64,000 nucleotides of DNA from Lysobacterales bacterium (GCA_016718605.1 JADKCY010000002.1:1800501-1864500); one strand, 5' to 3'. Positions 45,915 to 54,638 are shown, counted from the stretch's first letter. Numbers and translations are program-made. The notes: generated by a model from the sequence alone, not told the origin.

Positions 45915-46684
45915 TCGTCCCTGGCGCCCAGTTTTTTTCTGCCGGTGGACGCCGCTTGTTCGGCGTCTTCAGCCCGGCGCGCGAACGTGCCGATGCGGCC
46001 TTGTTGCTCTGTCCACCGATGCTGCACGAGCAGATCCGCAGTCATCGACTGTGGGCATTGCTGGCACATGCGCTGGCAGGGCAGGGCATCAGTACGCTGC
46101 GTTTTGATTACGCAGGCAGCGGCGATTCAGCAGGCGACAGTCGCACGCTTGATCTCGGCGAAGCCGTCATCGACGCCGAGTACGCACTGGCCGAACTGCG
46201 CGCCGCGACATCATCGTTGCCCATCCATGTACTCGGTGTGCGTCTGGGCGGTTTCGTGGCCGCCGAACTGGCCCGCCGTGAAGGTCTGCCTGTGTTGCTC
46301 TGGCAGCCGTTTGAGCAGGGCGAACAGGCCTGGTCGGAGCTGCAGGCGCGCGATCTGCAAGAGCGTCGCTCGACACGCCGCTTCCCGTTTCTGCGACCCG
46401 GGCGCACGCGTGTCGTGGCCGAGCACAGCGTGATGGGCTTTGCGCTGCAGGAGCGCTTCGCCAACCGTCTGATTTCGGCGCGATCACCCTTCGATGCCAC
46501 CCAGCCGTATGTCCTGGATGCGGACGCCGAGGTGGATCGCTGCCATCGGCACACGGTCGATGTGGCCTTGCCCATGGCGCTGTCCGACTGGGCAGGTTGG
46601 ATCGACATCACCGGGCCGTTTCCGCCGTCCGATGTCGAGCACACCGCACTACGCATGGCGGCGCGCATGCGAGGTCGCACATGA
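45911..46684 (+). CDS. Alpha/beta-hydrolase-fold protein with Arg in the nucleophile position
   Basis: The 257-residue protein has the hydrolase-fold order FSAGGRRLFGVFSPA, LLLCPPMLHEQIRSHRLWAL (oxyanion/lid region), FDYAGSGDSAGD and the elbow-like VLGVRLGG, in which Arg111 takes the place of the catalytic serine. The GTG start overlaps the megasynthase stop (GTGA), so it is translationally coupled. It resembles the second hydrolase seen in exosortase-A-type polysaccharide loci. It may act as a non-hydrolytic partner or carrier-domain-binding protein rather than a classical esterase. It could contribute to product release in trans, since the megasynthase has no thioesterase. Confidence 0.72.
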   Translation: MIVPGAQFFSAGGRRLFGVFSPARERADAALLLCPPMLHEQIRSHRLWALLAHALAGQGISTLRFDYAGSGDSAGDSRTLDLGEAVIDAEYALAELRAATSSLPIHVLGVRLGGFVAAELARREGLPVLLWQPFEQGEQAWSELQARDLQERRSTRRFPFLRPGRTRVVAEHSVMGFALQERFANRLISARSPFDATQPYVLDADAEVDRCHRHTVDVALPMALSDWAGWIDITGPFPPSDVEHTALRMAARMRGRT

Positions 46685-47514
46685 CCGCTGCCGCGCAGGA
46701 ATGTGTCATCGCGCTGGACGATGGACGGCATGCCATCGTCAGCGGTGCGACGTCGGCGGAAGGTACCCTGCTGGTCTGGCTCAATGCGGGATTTTTGCCG
46801 CATGTCGGTCCGTTCCGATTGCACGTCGAACTGGGGCGGCAGTTGGCGGCGCAGGGCTGGGCCAGCGCGCGTTTCGATGCGCCCGGCATCGGCGACAGCG
46901 TCGCTGCTGCGCAAACCACGCCAGTGCGCACACTCTGCCGCGACCTAGACACGCTGCACATCGCGACGGGCTGCACACGCTTTGTCATCGGTGGCATCTG
47001 CAGTGCGGCCGATTTGGCATGGGCGACGGCGCAGGCCGACAGCCGTGTGACCGGCATCGTGATGCTGGATGGCATGGCGCGCGCAGGACGCGGCTATCGC
47101 TGGGGGCAGGTGAATCTGCTGCTGCGTTTTCGCTCGCCCCTGCAGTGGCCGGGCCTGGTTCTGAAGCAACTGCTCGCCAGACGTGCTGCTGCGGACAATG
47201 CCGAGTGCGCGCTGCGCGCCGAGGACTATCGCGACTGGCCCAGCGCGGGCAGCGAATCTGAGCAATTGGCGACACTGCTCCACCGCGAGGTGCGTATTTT
47301 TGTGCGCTATACCGGCGGTGCGGCGGACTACTTCCTGCACCCGAAACAGTTCTTCGATACCTTCGGTCCACACGCACGTGACAGACGGATCGACTTCGCC
47401 CATTGGCCGCAATGCGATCATCTGTTTTTTGACCCGCAGGACCGTGCGCGCTTGGCGTCGGCCTTGCACCAATGGCTACTCACCCTGCCCACTCGGAATT
47501 CCGTCCCATCCTGA
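46681..47514 (+). CDS. Alpha/beta-hydrolase-fold protein with Cys nucleophile elbow
   Basis: The 277-residue protein has LNAGFLPHVGPFRLHVELGR, FDAPGIGDS and the elbow VIGGICSAAD, so Cys107 is the probable nucleophile. HWPQCDHLFFD near the C-terminus holds the candidate catalytic histidine. The ATG at 46681 overlaps the upstream stop (ATGA). It is like the first hydrolase of exosortase-A-type loci. A cysteine nucleophile would suit acyl transfer from a thioester. With no thioesterase in the megasynthase, this is the best candidate for product release or transfer, which is an inference. Confidence 0.75.
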   Translation: MTAAAQECVIALDDGRHAIVSGATSAEGTLLVWLNAGFLPHVGPFRLHVELGRQLAAQGWASARFDAPGIGDSVAAAQTTPVRTLCRDLDTLHIATGCTRFVIGGICSAADLAWATAQADSRVTGIVMLDGMARAGRGYRWGQVNLLLRFRSPLQWPGLVLKQLLARRAAADNAECALRAEDYRDWPSAGSESEQLATLLHREVRIFVRYTGGAADYFLHPKQFFDTFGPHARDRRIDFAHWPQCDHLFFDPQDRARLASALHQWLLTLPTRNSVPS

Positions 47515-49166
47515 TGTCGACACTTGCTGCCAGCGCGCTGTACCCCACACCGGAAGGCGCGCCCTTGCGGGTCGCCGTGCTGCTGGCTGGCGAATTCGCG
47601 CCGGCATGGTTGTGCGAAGCCCTGAATCGTCTGGGTGATGCGGTCTTTCTTGACCTGCAGTGGTACCAAGTGATGAGCGTGCCGAGCGTGTTGCCCGGCA
47701 ACAGCGCCTATGAACGCTACCAGCGTGCCGACATGCGGCTGTTGCGCGAGCTGCAGCCGATCCTGCAGATGCGCGCGATCCAGCAGATCGGTCGTGCCCG
47801 CGCCTTGCATTTTGTGGCGGATGAAAATGCCGGCAGCAGTCTTGATGCACATGGACTGGCGGTACTGCGTGAGCAGAAGGCAGACCTGATTCTGGCAGTG
47901 GGGATGCCGCCCGCGCAGGCGGCTCTGGCAGCCTGCGCCCGTTTGGGCGTGTGGGCCATTGCGCCGGAAGAACTCTGTGCCTTGCACTCCGGGCGCTGGT
48001 TGTTGGCTGATTTCATGCGTGGCGCGGAATGTACCTTGGGTGGCTTGCGCGTCTACAGCTCGCAGGCCAAGGGCTGGCTGTTGCTCGAGCCAGGTGAATC
48101 CTCGGTGGCGCAACTGAGTTTTGCCCGGCATCGCGCTTACCAATTGCAGAAAGGGCCAGCGCAGTTGCTGCGTGCCCTGCGGCGGGTGGCCAATGGCATG
48201 ACGCCGCGCAGCCGTGTCGGGATCGCAGAGGCGCGACCGGGGATCGGCACGCTGATACGTTTGGCGCTGCGCTTATTCGGGCGCGCCTGGACGCGGCATC
48301 GGCCGCGCATGGGACGCGCCGAGCGCTGGTGCATCGCCGTGCGTGAGTCGGACCGTGGTCTCGATCCTGATCGTCCGTTTGCTCAGGACTTCCGACGCAT
48401 CGATGCGCCCAAGGGGCAGTTTTGGGCCGATCCGATGCCCTGGATCGACAATGGCCGTCGCTATGTGCTGGTCGAATCCTGGGACTACGCGCGCCAACTC
48501 GGCGATGTGCTGGCGCTGGAATTGGATGCGCAATTGCGTGTGCGCCAGGTCACCACTGCGCTGCGCGAGCCCTATCACCTATCGTTTCCAATGCTGTTTC
48601 GCTGGGCCGAACAAACCTGCATGGTGGCCGAGTCTGCACAAGTAAAGCGGGTGGACCTGCGCGTCGCGCAACGCTTTCCCGATCGCTGGTCGAACATGGC
48701 GACCCTGCTGCACGGCTGGCGTGTCGTCGATGCCACCTTGACCGAATACGCCGGGCGTTGCTGGATGTTTGCCAGCGTCGCCGAAACGCCCTTCGACGAC
48801 GGCGGTCGCGAATGGAACGAATTGTTCCTGTTTCATGCCGACACACCGCTCGGACCGTGGTTGCCACATCCGGGCAATCCGATCTGCACCGATGTGCGCC
48901 GCTCACGCTCGGCGGGCCCCTTGTTCATGCACAACGGCAGATTGATTCGCCCGGCGCAGGACTGTGCCGCCGAATATGGCCGCGCGGTGGTGTTCAACGA
49001 GATCACCACACTCACCACCGAGCACTTCGCTGAGCGACGTCTGGGCACACTGGAGCCGGATTGGTTGCCTGGAATTGACGGTTGCCACACCTACGCGCGT
49101 CACGGCCGATTGGAAGTGCTGGACGCGAAATATCTGGCCCCGCGCGCCGACACGCGCGCTACTTGA
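47514..49166 (+). CDS. Formyltransferase-like / GINT1-like (glucosamine inositolphosphorylceramide transferase family) protein
   Basis: The N-terminal half resembles the Rossmann part of formyltransferases (PLRVAVLLAGEFAPAWLCEA, then DLILAVGMPPAQAALAACA), without a clear Asn-His-Asp catalytic set. The C-terminal half has FWADPMPWIDNGRRYVLVES, DATLTEYAGRCWMFASVA and FNEITTLTTEHFAER, the pattern of the five-bladed propeller-like domain of the GINT1 family. This two-domain form occurs in bacterial glycan loci, with unproven activity. The ATG at 47514 overlaps the hydrolase stop in TGATG; an in-frame ATG at 47472 is less likely. It may decorate the sugar or join product to glycan. Confidence 0.6.
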   Translation: MSTLAASALYPTPEGAPLRVAVLLAGEFAPAWLCEALNRLGDAVFLDLQWYQVMSVPSVLPGNSAYERYQRADMRLLRELQPILQMRAIQQIGRARALHFVADENAGSSLDAHGLAVLREQKADLILAVGMPPAQAALAACARLGVWAIAPEELCALHSGRWLLADFMRGAECTLGGLRVYSSQAKGWLLLEPGESSVAQLSFARHRAYQLQKGPAQLLRALRRVANGMTPRSRVGIAEARPGIGTLIRLALRLFGRAWTRHRPRMGRAERWCIAVRESDRGLDPDRPFAQDFRRIDAPKGQFWADPMPWIDNGRRYVLVESWDYARQLGDVLALELDAQLRVRQVTTALREPYHLSFPMLFRWAEQTCMVAESAQVKRVDLRVAQRFPDRWSNMATLLHGWRVVDATLTEYAGRCWMFASVAETPFDDGGREWNELFLFHADTPLGPWLPHPGNPICTDVRRSRSAGPLFMHNGRLIRPAQDCAAEYGRAVVFNEITTLTTEHFAERRLGTLEPDWLPGIDGCHTYARHGRLEVLDAKYLAPRADTRAT

Positions 49167-49178
49167 GGCGATAAAGCC

Positions 49179-50174
49179 ATGTCCCATGCCCCCATTCTGG
49201 TTACCGGCGGTGCCGGTTACATCGGCAGCCATGTCGTACTTCAACTGCGCGAACAAGGCGAGCGCGTGATCGTGCTCGACAATCTGAGTACCGGTTTTGC
49301 CGATGCGGTGATCGGTGCCGAGCTGGTGGTCGGCGAGGTTGGCGATAGTGCGCTCGTCGAAGCCCTGTTGCGTCAACACGGCATAGATACGGTAATGCAT
49401 TTTGCCGCCCGCACGATCGTGCCGGAATCGGTTGCCGATCCACTGCGCTACTACGGCAATAACACCTGCGCCACGCGCAATCTGCTGGGCGCGTGTCAGC
49501 TGGTGAGCGTCAAGCACGTGGTGTTCTCCTCGACGGCGGCGGTGTACGGCATTCCCGGCGCAGGACGTGCTGCCGAATGTGATGCGACGCAGCCGATCAA
49601 TCCCTATGGCAGCAGCAAGCTGATGAGCGAGTGGATGCTGCGCGATCTGTCCGCCGCGACGCCGCTGCGGCATGTCGCGCTGCGCTACTTCAACGTTGCC
49701 GGGTGTGACCGCGCAGGTCGAGTCGGTCAATCCACTGAAAAGGCGACCTTACTGGTGAAGGTCGCCGCCGAAGCCGCCTTGGGCATTCGGCCCCACGTCG
49801 CGATCTTCGGCACCGACTATCCCACGGCCGATGGCACTGGCGTGCGTGACTACATTCACGTCGAAGACCTGGCATCGGCACATCTGGCCGCCTTGCACTA
49901 CCTGCGTGCCGGTGGTGAATCGGTCACGCTGAATGCCGGTTACGGGCATGGCTACAGCGTGCGCGAGGTGCTCTCTGCCATGAGTCGCGCGTTGGGTAGC
50001 GCGGTGCCGTTTGTCGAACAGCCGCGGCGCGCGGGTGATCCGCCCGAACTGGTGGCCGAGTGCTCGCGAATTCAGCAGGTGCTCGGCTGGAAACCTGCGC
50101 TCGACGATCTGGACCTGATCTGCGCCAGCGCGCTGCAATGGGAACGCACGCTGCTGGCGCGTCGCGGTGCGTGA
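49179..50174 (+). CDS. galE: UDP-glucose 4-epimerase
   Basis: The short-chain dehydrogenase/reductase protein of 331 residues has GGAGYIGSHVVLQLR at the N-terminus, FSSTAAVYG, NPYGSSKLMSEWML (YxxxK) and the GalE-typical RYFNVAGCD and DGTGVRDYIHVEDL. It interconverts UDP-glucose and UDP-galactose (or the N-acetyl forms) for polysaccharide synthesis. The ribosome-binding site is GAGG about 12 bases upstream. It ends the megasynthase transcription unit together with the VanZ-like gene that overlaps it. Confidence 0.92.
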   Translation: MSHAPILVTGGAGYIGSHVVLQLREQGERVIVLDNLSTGFADAVIGAELVVGEVGDSALVEALLRQHGIDTVMHFAARTIVPESVADPLRYYGNNTCATRNLLGACQLVSVKHVVFSSTAAVYGIPGAGRAAECDATQPINPYGSSKLMSEWMLRDLSAATPLRHVALRYFNVAGCDRAGRVGQSTEKATLLVKVAAEAALGIRPHVAIFGTDYPTADGTGVRDYIHVEDLASAHLAALHYLRAGGESVTLNAGYGHGYSVREVLSAMSRALGSAVPFVEQPRRAGDPPELVAECSRIQQVLGWKPALDDLDLICASALQWERTLLARRGA

Positions 50175-50556
50175 CCAGCTTCGCCGAGTCTGGCGCCAAC
50201 ATGCGCGGGCCTGGCGGATCGCAGTGCTGATCTCGGTCGCGGGGGTAATGCTGTTGCTGCTGCCCTTGGGTGACCACCCGCGCTGGCAACCCCTACTGAA
50301 TGCCGCGCACCTACCGCTGTTCGGCGCGCCGTCCGCGTTGTGGGTGTGGGCCTTGCGTGGCGAGCGCTGGCCGCGTTGGCGTGCGGTGCTGATCGTGCTG
50401 CTGCTGGGCATCGCCATCGCGGGCTTCACCGAATGGGTGCAGTACTGGATTCCCGGACGTTGGCCGGATCGCGCCGATCTTGCGCGCAATTTGATCGGCT
50501 TGGCTGCGGGTGTGCTGTTGGGCGCCTGGCTGCCACGTTGGCGCGCCGGCCATTGA
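50167..50556 (+). CDS. VanZ-like membrane protein
   Basis: The 129-residue protein has four hydrophobic segments and the VanZ family motif in GFTEWVQYWIPGRWPDRADL and ARNLIGLAAGVLLGAWL. The GTG start overlaps the galE stop by 8 bases, so the two are coupled. VanZ-like proteins are common in exopolysaccharide and exosortase loci, and their role is not established. It is convergent with the AsnC/Lrp gene, 21 bases away. Confidence 0.82.
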   Translation: MRDQLRRVWRQHARAWRIAVLISVAGVMLLLLPLGDHPRWQPLLNAAHLPLFGAPSALWVWALRGERWPRWRAVLIVLLLGIAIAGFTEWVQYWIPGRWPDRADLARNLIGLAAGVLLGAWLPRWRAGH

Positions 50557-50577
50557 GCGCGGCAAGGTCGCTTGGCC

Positions 50578-51066
50578 TCAACGCGCGAGCAGGGAAAGTG
50601 GCAACGGAAGGCGCGGCTCGAACTTCGCTCGTTTGACGCTGAAAAAAGCTTTGACGTTGCGCACATTGGCGTCCTGGGTAAACAAGCGTTGCGTCAGCGC
50701 GTGATAGCCCGGCATGTCGATGGCGTGCACAACCAGGATGAAGTCCGGTCCGGGCGATACTCGCCAGCATTGCTGCACGGCGCTTTCTTGCGTCACCCGC
50801 GCTTCGAAGGCATCGAGGTGTTCGGCACCCTGACGGTCGAGTGTGATCTCGACCAGTGCGGTCAGCCCATGACCCAGTTTGTCGGGCGACAACAGTGCCA
50901 CCTGACGTTCGATGATGCCCTCGTCGATCAGCCGACGCACCCGTCGCAACGCGGTGGCCGGGCTGGTGTGGGCGCGTTCGGCCAATTGCAGGTTCGATAG
51001 CGAGGCGTCGTTCTGCAGGAGTTCCAGCAGACGCAGATCCGTCGCGTCCAGTGCGGATGTGATCAT
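50578..51066 (-). CDS. Lrp/AsnC family transcriptional regulator
   Basis: The 162-residue protein has an N-terminal winged HTH (LDATDLRLLELLQNDASLSN, then ERAHTSPATALRRVRRLID) and a C-terminal RAM ligand-binding domain (GHGLTALVEITLDR and GPDFILVVHAIDMPGYHAL). The ATG at 51066 was chosen because it starts right before the HTH; the frame to 51126 has a hydrophobic, atypical extension. It is divergent from glmS with about 150 bases between them, so it may respond to an amino acid and act on itself or glmS. Confidence 0.92.
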   Translation of the reverse strand: MITSALDATDLRLLELLQNDASLSNLQLAERAHTSPATALRRVRRLIDEGIIERQVALLSPDKLGHGLTALVEITLDRQGAEHLDAFEARVTQESAVQQCWRVSPGPDFILVVHAIDMPGYHALTQRLFTQDANVRNVKAFFSVKRAKFEPRLPLPLSLLAR

Positions 51067-51214
51067 ATATTTCACCAGTTCGCCAAAAAGTAGCAAATAG
51101 ATTGATGGCACCATCCGCATGATCAATCAATGCAAATTCGTGTGCAATCCGATCCACAATTTCACTACGACAGGCCTAGGATGCGCTGGCCCCAACACAC
51201 TCTGGATGCACACC

Positions 51215-53083
51215 ATGTGCGGAATCGTCGGCTCGGTCAGTACGCGTGACATCGTTCCCATCCTGCTGCAAGGCTTGAAGCGCCTCGAATACCGTGGCTA
51301 CGACAGTTGTGGCGTGGCGGTGCATCAGGATGGCGGCCTCAAACGCGCACGTAGCACCAGTCGAGTCGCCGAATTGGAAGCCAACGTCGCCGCCGATGGC
51401 ATCGCCGCAGGCACCGGTATCGCGCATACCCGTTGGGCCACCCATGGCGCACCGGCCGTGCACAACGCGCATCCGCATTTTTCAGGTGGCCCCGGCGCCG
51501 ATGCCGCCGAGAGCGGGCGCATCGCGCTGGTGCACAACGGCATCATCGAGAACCACGACGAACTGCGCGCCGAGCTGCAGGCCAAGGGCTACGCCTTCGC
51601 CAGCCAGACCGATACCGAAGTGATCGCGCATCTGGTCCATCAAGCCTATGACGGTGATCTGCTGGAAGCCGTGCAACGTGCACTACCGCGCTTGCGCGGG
51701 GCGTATGCCATCGCGGTGTTCTGTCGCGACGAACCGCATCGCGTGGTCGGTGCGCGCGAAGGTTCACCACTGGTGCTCGGCATCGGCAGCGCGGAGCGCG
51801 CAGGTGATCATTACCTCGCCAGCGATGCGATGGCGCTGGCGGGCGTCACCGATCAGATCGTCTATCTGGAAGAAGGCGACGTGGTCGATATGCAACTCGG
51901 CAAGGTGTGGATCAGCCACGTCGACGAAGCCGGTCGCTTTCGCGGCGTCGAACGCCCGGTGCGCACTGTCAACGCGCACAGCGGCGCGGCCGAACTCGGG
52001 CCCTACCGCCACTACATGCAGAAGGAAATCTTCGAACAACCGAAAGCCATCGCCGACACGCTGGATGGCGTCGGTGGCTTGGCCCCCAGCCTGTTCGGCG
52101 AACGCGCCGCAGAGGTTTTTGCCGACATCGACCGGGTGCTGATTCTTGCCTGTGGCACCAGCTATTACGCAGGCAGCACCGCGCGCTATTGGCTGGAAGC
52201 CATCGCTGGCATTCCCACCACCGTCGAAGTGGCCAGCGAATACCGCTACCGCGAAAGCGTGCCCGACCCGCGCACCTTGGTCGTCACCATCAGCCAGAGC
52301 GGCGAAACCGCCGACACGCTGGCTGCACTCAAACACGCCCGTAGCCTCGGGATGACGCGTACCTTGACCATCTGCAACGTCGCCACCAGCGCGATGGTGC
52401 GGGAATGCGAACTGGCCTTCATCACCCGCGCCGGCGTCGAGATCGGCGTGGCCAGCACCAAAGCCTTCACCACCCAGTTAGTCGCCCTGTTCCTGCTCAC
52501 CCTTGTGCTGGCCAAACTGCGCGGCAAGCTGCCTACCAAGGGCGAAGAGGCCGCCTTGCGCAACCTGCGTCACCTGCCCGCCGCCGTGCAGGCCGTGCTG
52601 GCCCTGGAGCCGCAAGTGATCAGTTGGGCCGAAGCCTTCGTGCCCAAACAACACGCCCTGTTCCTGGGTCGTGGACGGCACTACCCGATTGCCTTGGAAG
52701 GCGCACTCAAGCTGAAAGAAATCAGCTACATCCACGCCGAAGCCTACCCGGCAGGCGAACTCAAACACGGCCCGCTGGCCCTGGTCGACAGCGAAATGCC
52801 CGTCGTCACCGTTGCACCCGCCGACGACCTGCTGGAAAAACTCAAAAGCAACCTGCAGGAAGTCCGCGCCCGCGGCGGCCAGCTCTACGTTTTCGCCGAC
52901 GCCGACACCCACATCGAAAACAGCCCCGGCGTCCACGTCATCCGCCTACCCGAACACTACGGCGCCCTCAGCCCCATCCTCCACGTCGTCCCCCTGCAAC
53001 TCCTCGCCTACCACACCGCCTGCGCGCGCGGTACGGATGTCGATAAACCGAGGAATCTCGCGAAATCGGTGACGGTGGAGTAG
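51215..53083 (+). CDS. glmS: Glucosamine-fructose-6-phosphate aminotransferase (isomerising)
   Basis: The product starts MCGIVGSVSTRDIVPILLQG, with Cys2 as glutaminase nucleophile, followed by RGYDSCGVAV and HTRWATHG. The C-terminal two SIS domains carry LACGTSYYAGSTARYWLE and SQSGETADTLAALKHA. The C-terminus PRNLAKSVTVE is the conserved end that Tn7-type elements recognise. At 622 residues it is slightly longer than the E. coli enzyme. It makes glucosamine-6-phosphate for UDP-GlcNAc. The ATG at 51215 is fixed by the required Cys2. The last third of the gene is strongly C-rich at third codon positions. The defence island begins just beyond its stop. Confidence 0.96.
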   Translation: MCGIVGSVSTRDIVPILLQGLKRLEYRGYDSCGVAVHQDGGLKRARSTSRVAELEANVAADGIAAGTGIAHTRWATHGAPAVHNAHPHFSGGPGADAAESGRIALVHNGIIENHDELRAELQAKGYAFASQTDTEVIAHLVHQAYDGDLLEAVQRALPRLRGAYAIAVFCRDEPHRVVGAREGSPLVLGIGSAERAGDHYLASDAMALAGVTDQIVYLEEGDVVDMQLGKVWISHVDEAGRFRGVERPVRTVNAHSGAAELGPYRHYMQKEIFEQPKAIADTLDGVGGLAPSLFGERAAEVFADIDRVLILACGTSYYAGSTARYWLEAIAGIPTTVEVASEYRYRESVPDPRTLVVTISQSGETADTLAALKHARSLGMTRTLTICNVATSAMVRECELAFITRAGVEIGVASTKAFTTQLVALFLLTLVLAKLRGKLPTKGEEAALRNLRHLPAAVQAVLALEPQVISWAEAFVPKQHALFLGRGRHYPIALEGALKLKEISYIHAEAYPAGELKHGPLALVDSEMPVVTVAPADDLLEKLKSNLQEVRARGGQLYVFADADTHIENSPGVHVIRLPEHYGALSPILHVVPLQLLAYHTACARGTDVDKPRNLAKSVTVE

Positions 53084-53104
53084 GGCGAGGCCAAGGCCAA
53101 TATC

Positions 53105-53194
53105 TGATGGTAAGACCTAATTAAGTCTCCAACGAGCCAATTAAGTCCCCAAAATCTTGGGCGGAATCTGGTCGGGCAGGCTAATTATGTGCCC
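53105..53194. repeat. Three copies of an AATTA(A/T)GT motif just downstream of glmS
   Basis: TAATTAAGTCTCC (53118-53130), CAATTAAGTCCCC (53138-53150) and TAATTATGTGCCC (53182-53194) lie in the same orientation 35-110 bases after the glmS stop, 20 and 44 bases apart, in DNA less GC-rich than the flanks. Tandem sites of this size at an element end, starting about 22-25 bases beyond glmS, resemble a Tn7-like left end with transposase-binding repeats. No tns gene is in the window. Confidence 0.4.
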
Positions 53195-53268
53195 AAAAGT
53201 TCACTTGCCCGGACTTGATCGTGCAGTTGGACGAATGTTGGAAATGAACAAAGTCTAACGACTCGCCC

Positions 53269-54333
53269 TCATGAGCACACGTCAGCTTCTAGTCGGTGCT
53301 CGCGTAGAACGGCTGCTTTTCGGGCGATCTCACGCATGATCGATTTGCCCACCGGTTTCTTGCGCCTCTTAGCATTCGCCTTGCCGTGGATTTCCGGGGT
53401 TCTGGCCTCAAGGGCTGCGAGCCTGACTTCGACCGGTCTGGCGCGCGGCCCTGGTCCCGGACGCCCGGCGCCCGGCCCCCAAGCTGCCCAGGGGGTGCCC
53501 GCCCCCCGCGTGGCAACGTTCGTGGTTTTCGCAAAGGCCTCCTCAAACTTCCGTATGCGTCGCTGGCGTTTGAAGGGCACTTCGATGCGATCTGGAAAGA
53601 CTGCCGCACCAGTGATCACCTTGGCGCCTCCCGCAGGGAAGTAGGAGACTTTGTGGCCGATCAATGCGACCCCTGCCAACTCACGCTTGATTTGGTCTGC
53701 GAGTGCCCGGTTCGCGCCTTTTCCGGAGAAGACCATGTCGTCCACATACAGCGTGAACTGTAGCCCGAGCCGATCTGCAATCGCCGCGACGCGGGAAAAA
53801 AACGGTGAACAAGCAAAGTAAGACAAGATCGGACTGAGCGGGCTGCCCGTAGGTAGCTTCCCATCATGGCAACATAGCTTCGCCAGCGTATGCGCTACAT
53901 CCGCGGGCATGCGCATCTGGCTCTCAAAAAACTCTTTAACCATTCGTTGGCGAACGGAAGGGTAAAAGCTCTTGATGTCCACACGTACTGCACCTTCGCT
54001 GCGCTGGTGCTGCAAGGCGTTGGAGAAGTAGGAGCACCCCTTACGCGCAGAGTAGAGAAAGTCGGGTTTCTCGATCTTATCCAGCAGCAGTGCAATTCGC
54101 TTGTGCAGAAGGCGAAGCAGCGGCTTCGGCTCCTCAATATTCCGCGACTTCGCCGGCAGGTTAGCAAGCTTGTCCGCTAGTTTTTGCTTGGCCGTCCACT
54201 CTCTGTAGTTTTCGAGAGCGAGCAGCAAACGCAGATCTTTCGTGGTGATTCCCAGCAGTTCGCACAAACGCACTTTCGACCCGGCCATGTACAGGGGAGA
54301 CTGGTCCAGGGGATAGCACAGCGAATGCATCAT
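53269..54333 (-). CDS. Retron-type reverse transcriptase
   Basis: The 354-residue protein has reverse-transcriptase motifs in order: a domain X-like SNALQH (NAxxH), AVRVDIKSFYPSVRQR (motif A), LPTGSPLSPILSYF, the catalytic LYVDDMVFSG (YVDD) and KVITGAAV, close to the retron VTG motif. Retron RTs copy part of an upstream structured RNA into msDNA and guard an effector in anti-phage defence. Residues about 275-300 form an unusual Gly/Pro/Ala/Arg-rich stretch encoded by a long run of G-tracts (minus strand). The ATG overlaps the XRE gene stop in TGATG. I could not identify the msr-msd RNA. Confidence 0.8.
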   Translation of the reverse strand: MMHSLCYPLDQSPLYMAGSKVRLCELLGITTKDLRLLLALENYREWTAKQKLADKLANLPAKSRNIEEPKPLLRLLHKRIALLLDKIEKPDFLYSARKGCSYFSNALQHQRSEGAVRVDIKSFYPSVRQRMVKEFFESQMRMPADVAHTLAKLCCHDGKLPTGSPLSPILSYFACSPFFSRVAAIADRLGLQFTLYVDDMVFSGKGANRALADQIKRELAGVALIGHKVSYFPAGGAKVITGAAVFPDRIEVPFKRQRRIRKFEEAFAKTTNVATRGAGTPWAAWGPGAGRPGPGPRARPVEVRLAALEARTPEIHGKANAKRRKKPVGKSIMREIARKAAVLREHRLEADVCS

Positions 54334-54638
54334 CAGGCCGCAGGCTTCAGCCTTGCCTTTTTCTCAACCCATTGCAGGATTGCGATCACTTTCTCACCGA
54401 GCATCGTCTTAACTCTAAGGTCGCGCTCAGACTCACCGGAATTCTCTGAGAAAAGGATGAGTGACGACAGCGGCATCTCAAAGTGCGCGGCATATTTCTG
54501 GAGCAATTCGAGACTAGGCACCTTCCGTCCACTCTCGATTTCAGAGACGTACGAGCGAGAGATTCCCAACTGAGCTGCTAGATCCGATTGATTCACTTCA
54601 TGAAATGAGCGCACCAGTCGAAGAGCTTCACCAAACAT
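54333..54638 (-). CDS. XRE-family HTH regulator (retron-associated)
   Basis: The 101-residue protein has a Cro/CI-type HTH (VNQSDLAAQLGISRSYVSEI, then ESGRKVPSLELLQKYAAHFE) and a short C-terminal helical tail. A strong AAAGGAGG precedes the ATG at 54638, and its stop overlaps the reverse transcriptase start, so the two are coupled. It may repress the operon or take part in the retron response; some retron types encode an HTH protein next to the RT. The assignment to a retron type is not made. Confidence 0.85.
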   Translation of the reverse strand: MFGEALRLVRSFHEVNQSDLAAQLGISRSYVSEIESGRKVPSLELLQKYAAHFEMPLSSLILFSENSGESERDLRVKTMLGEKVIAILQWVEKKARLKPAA

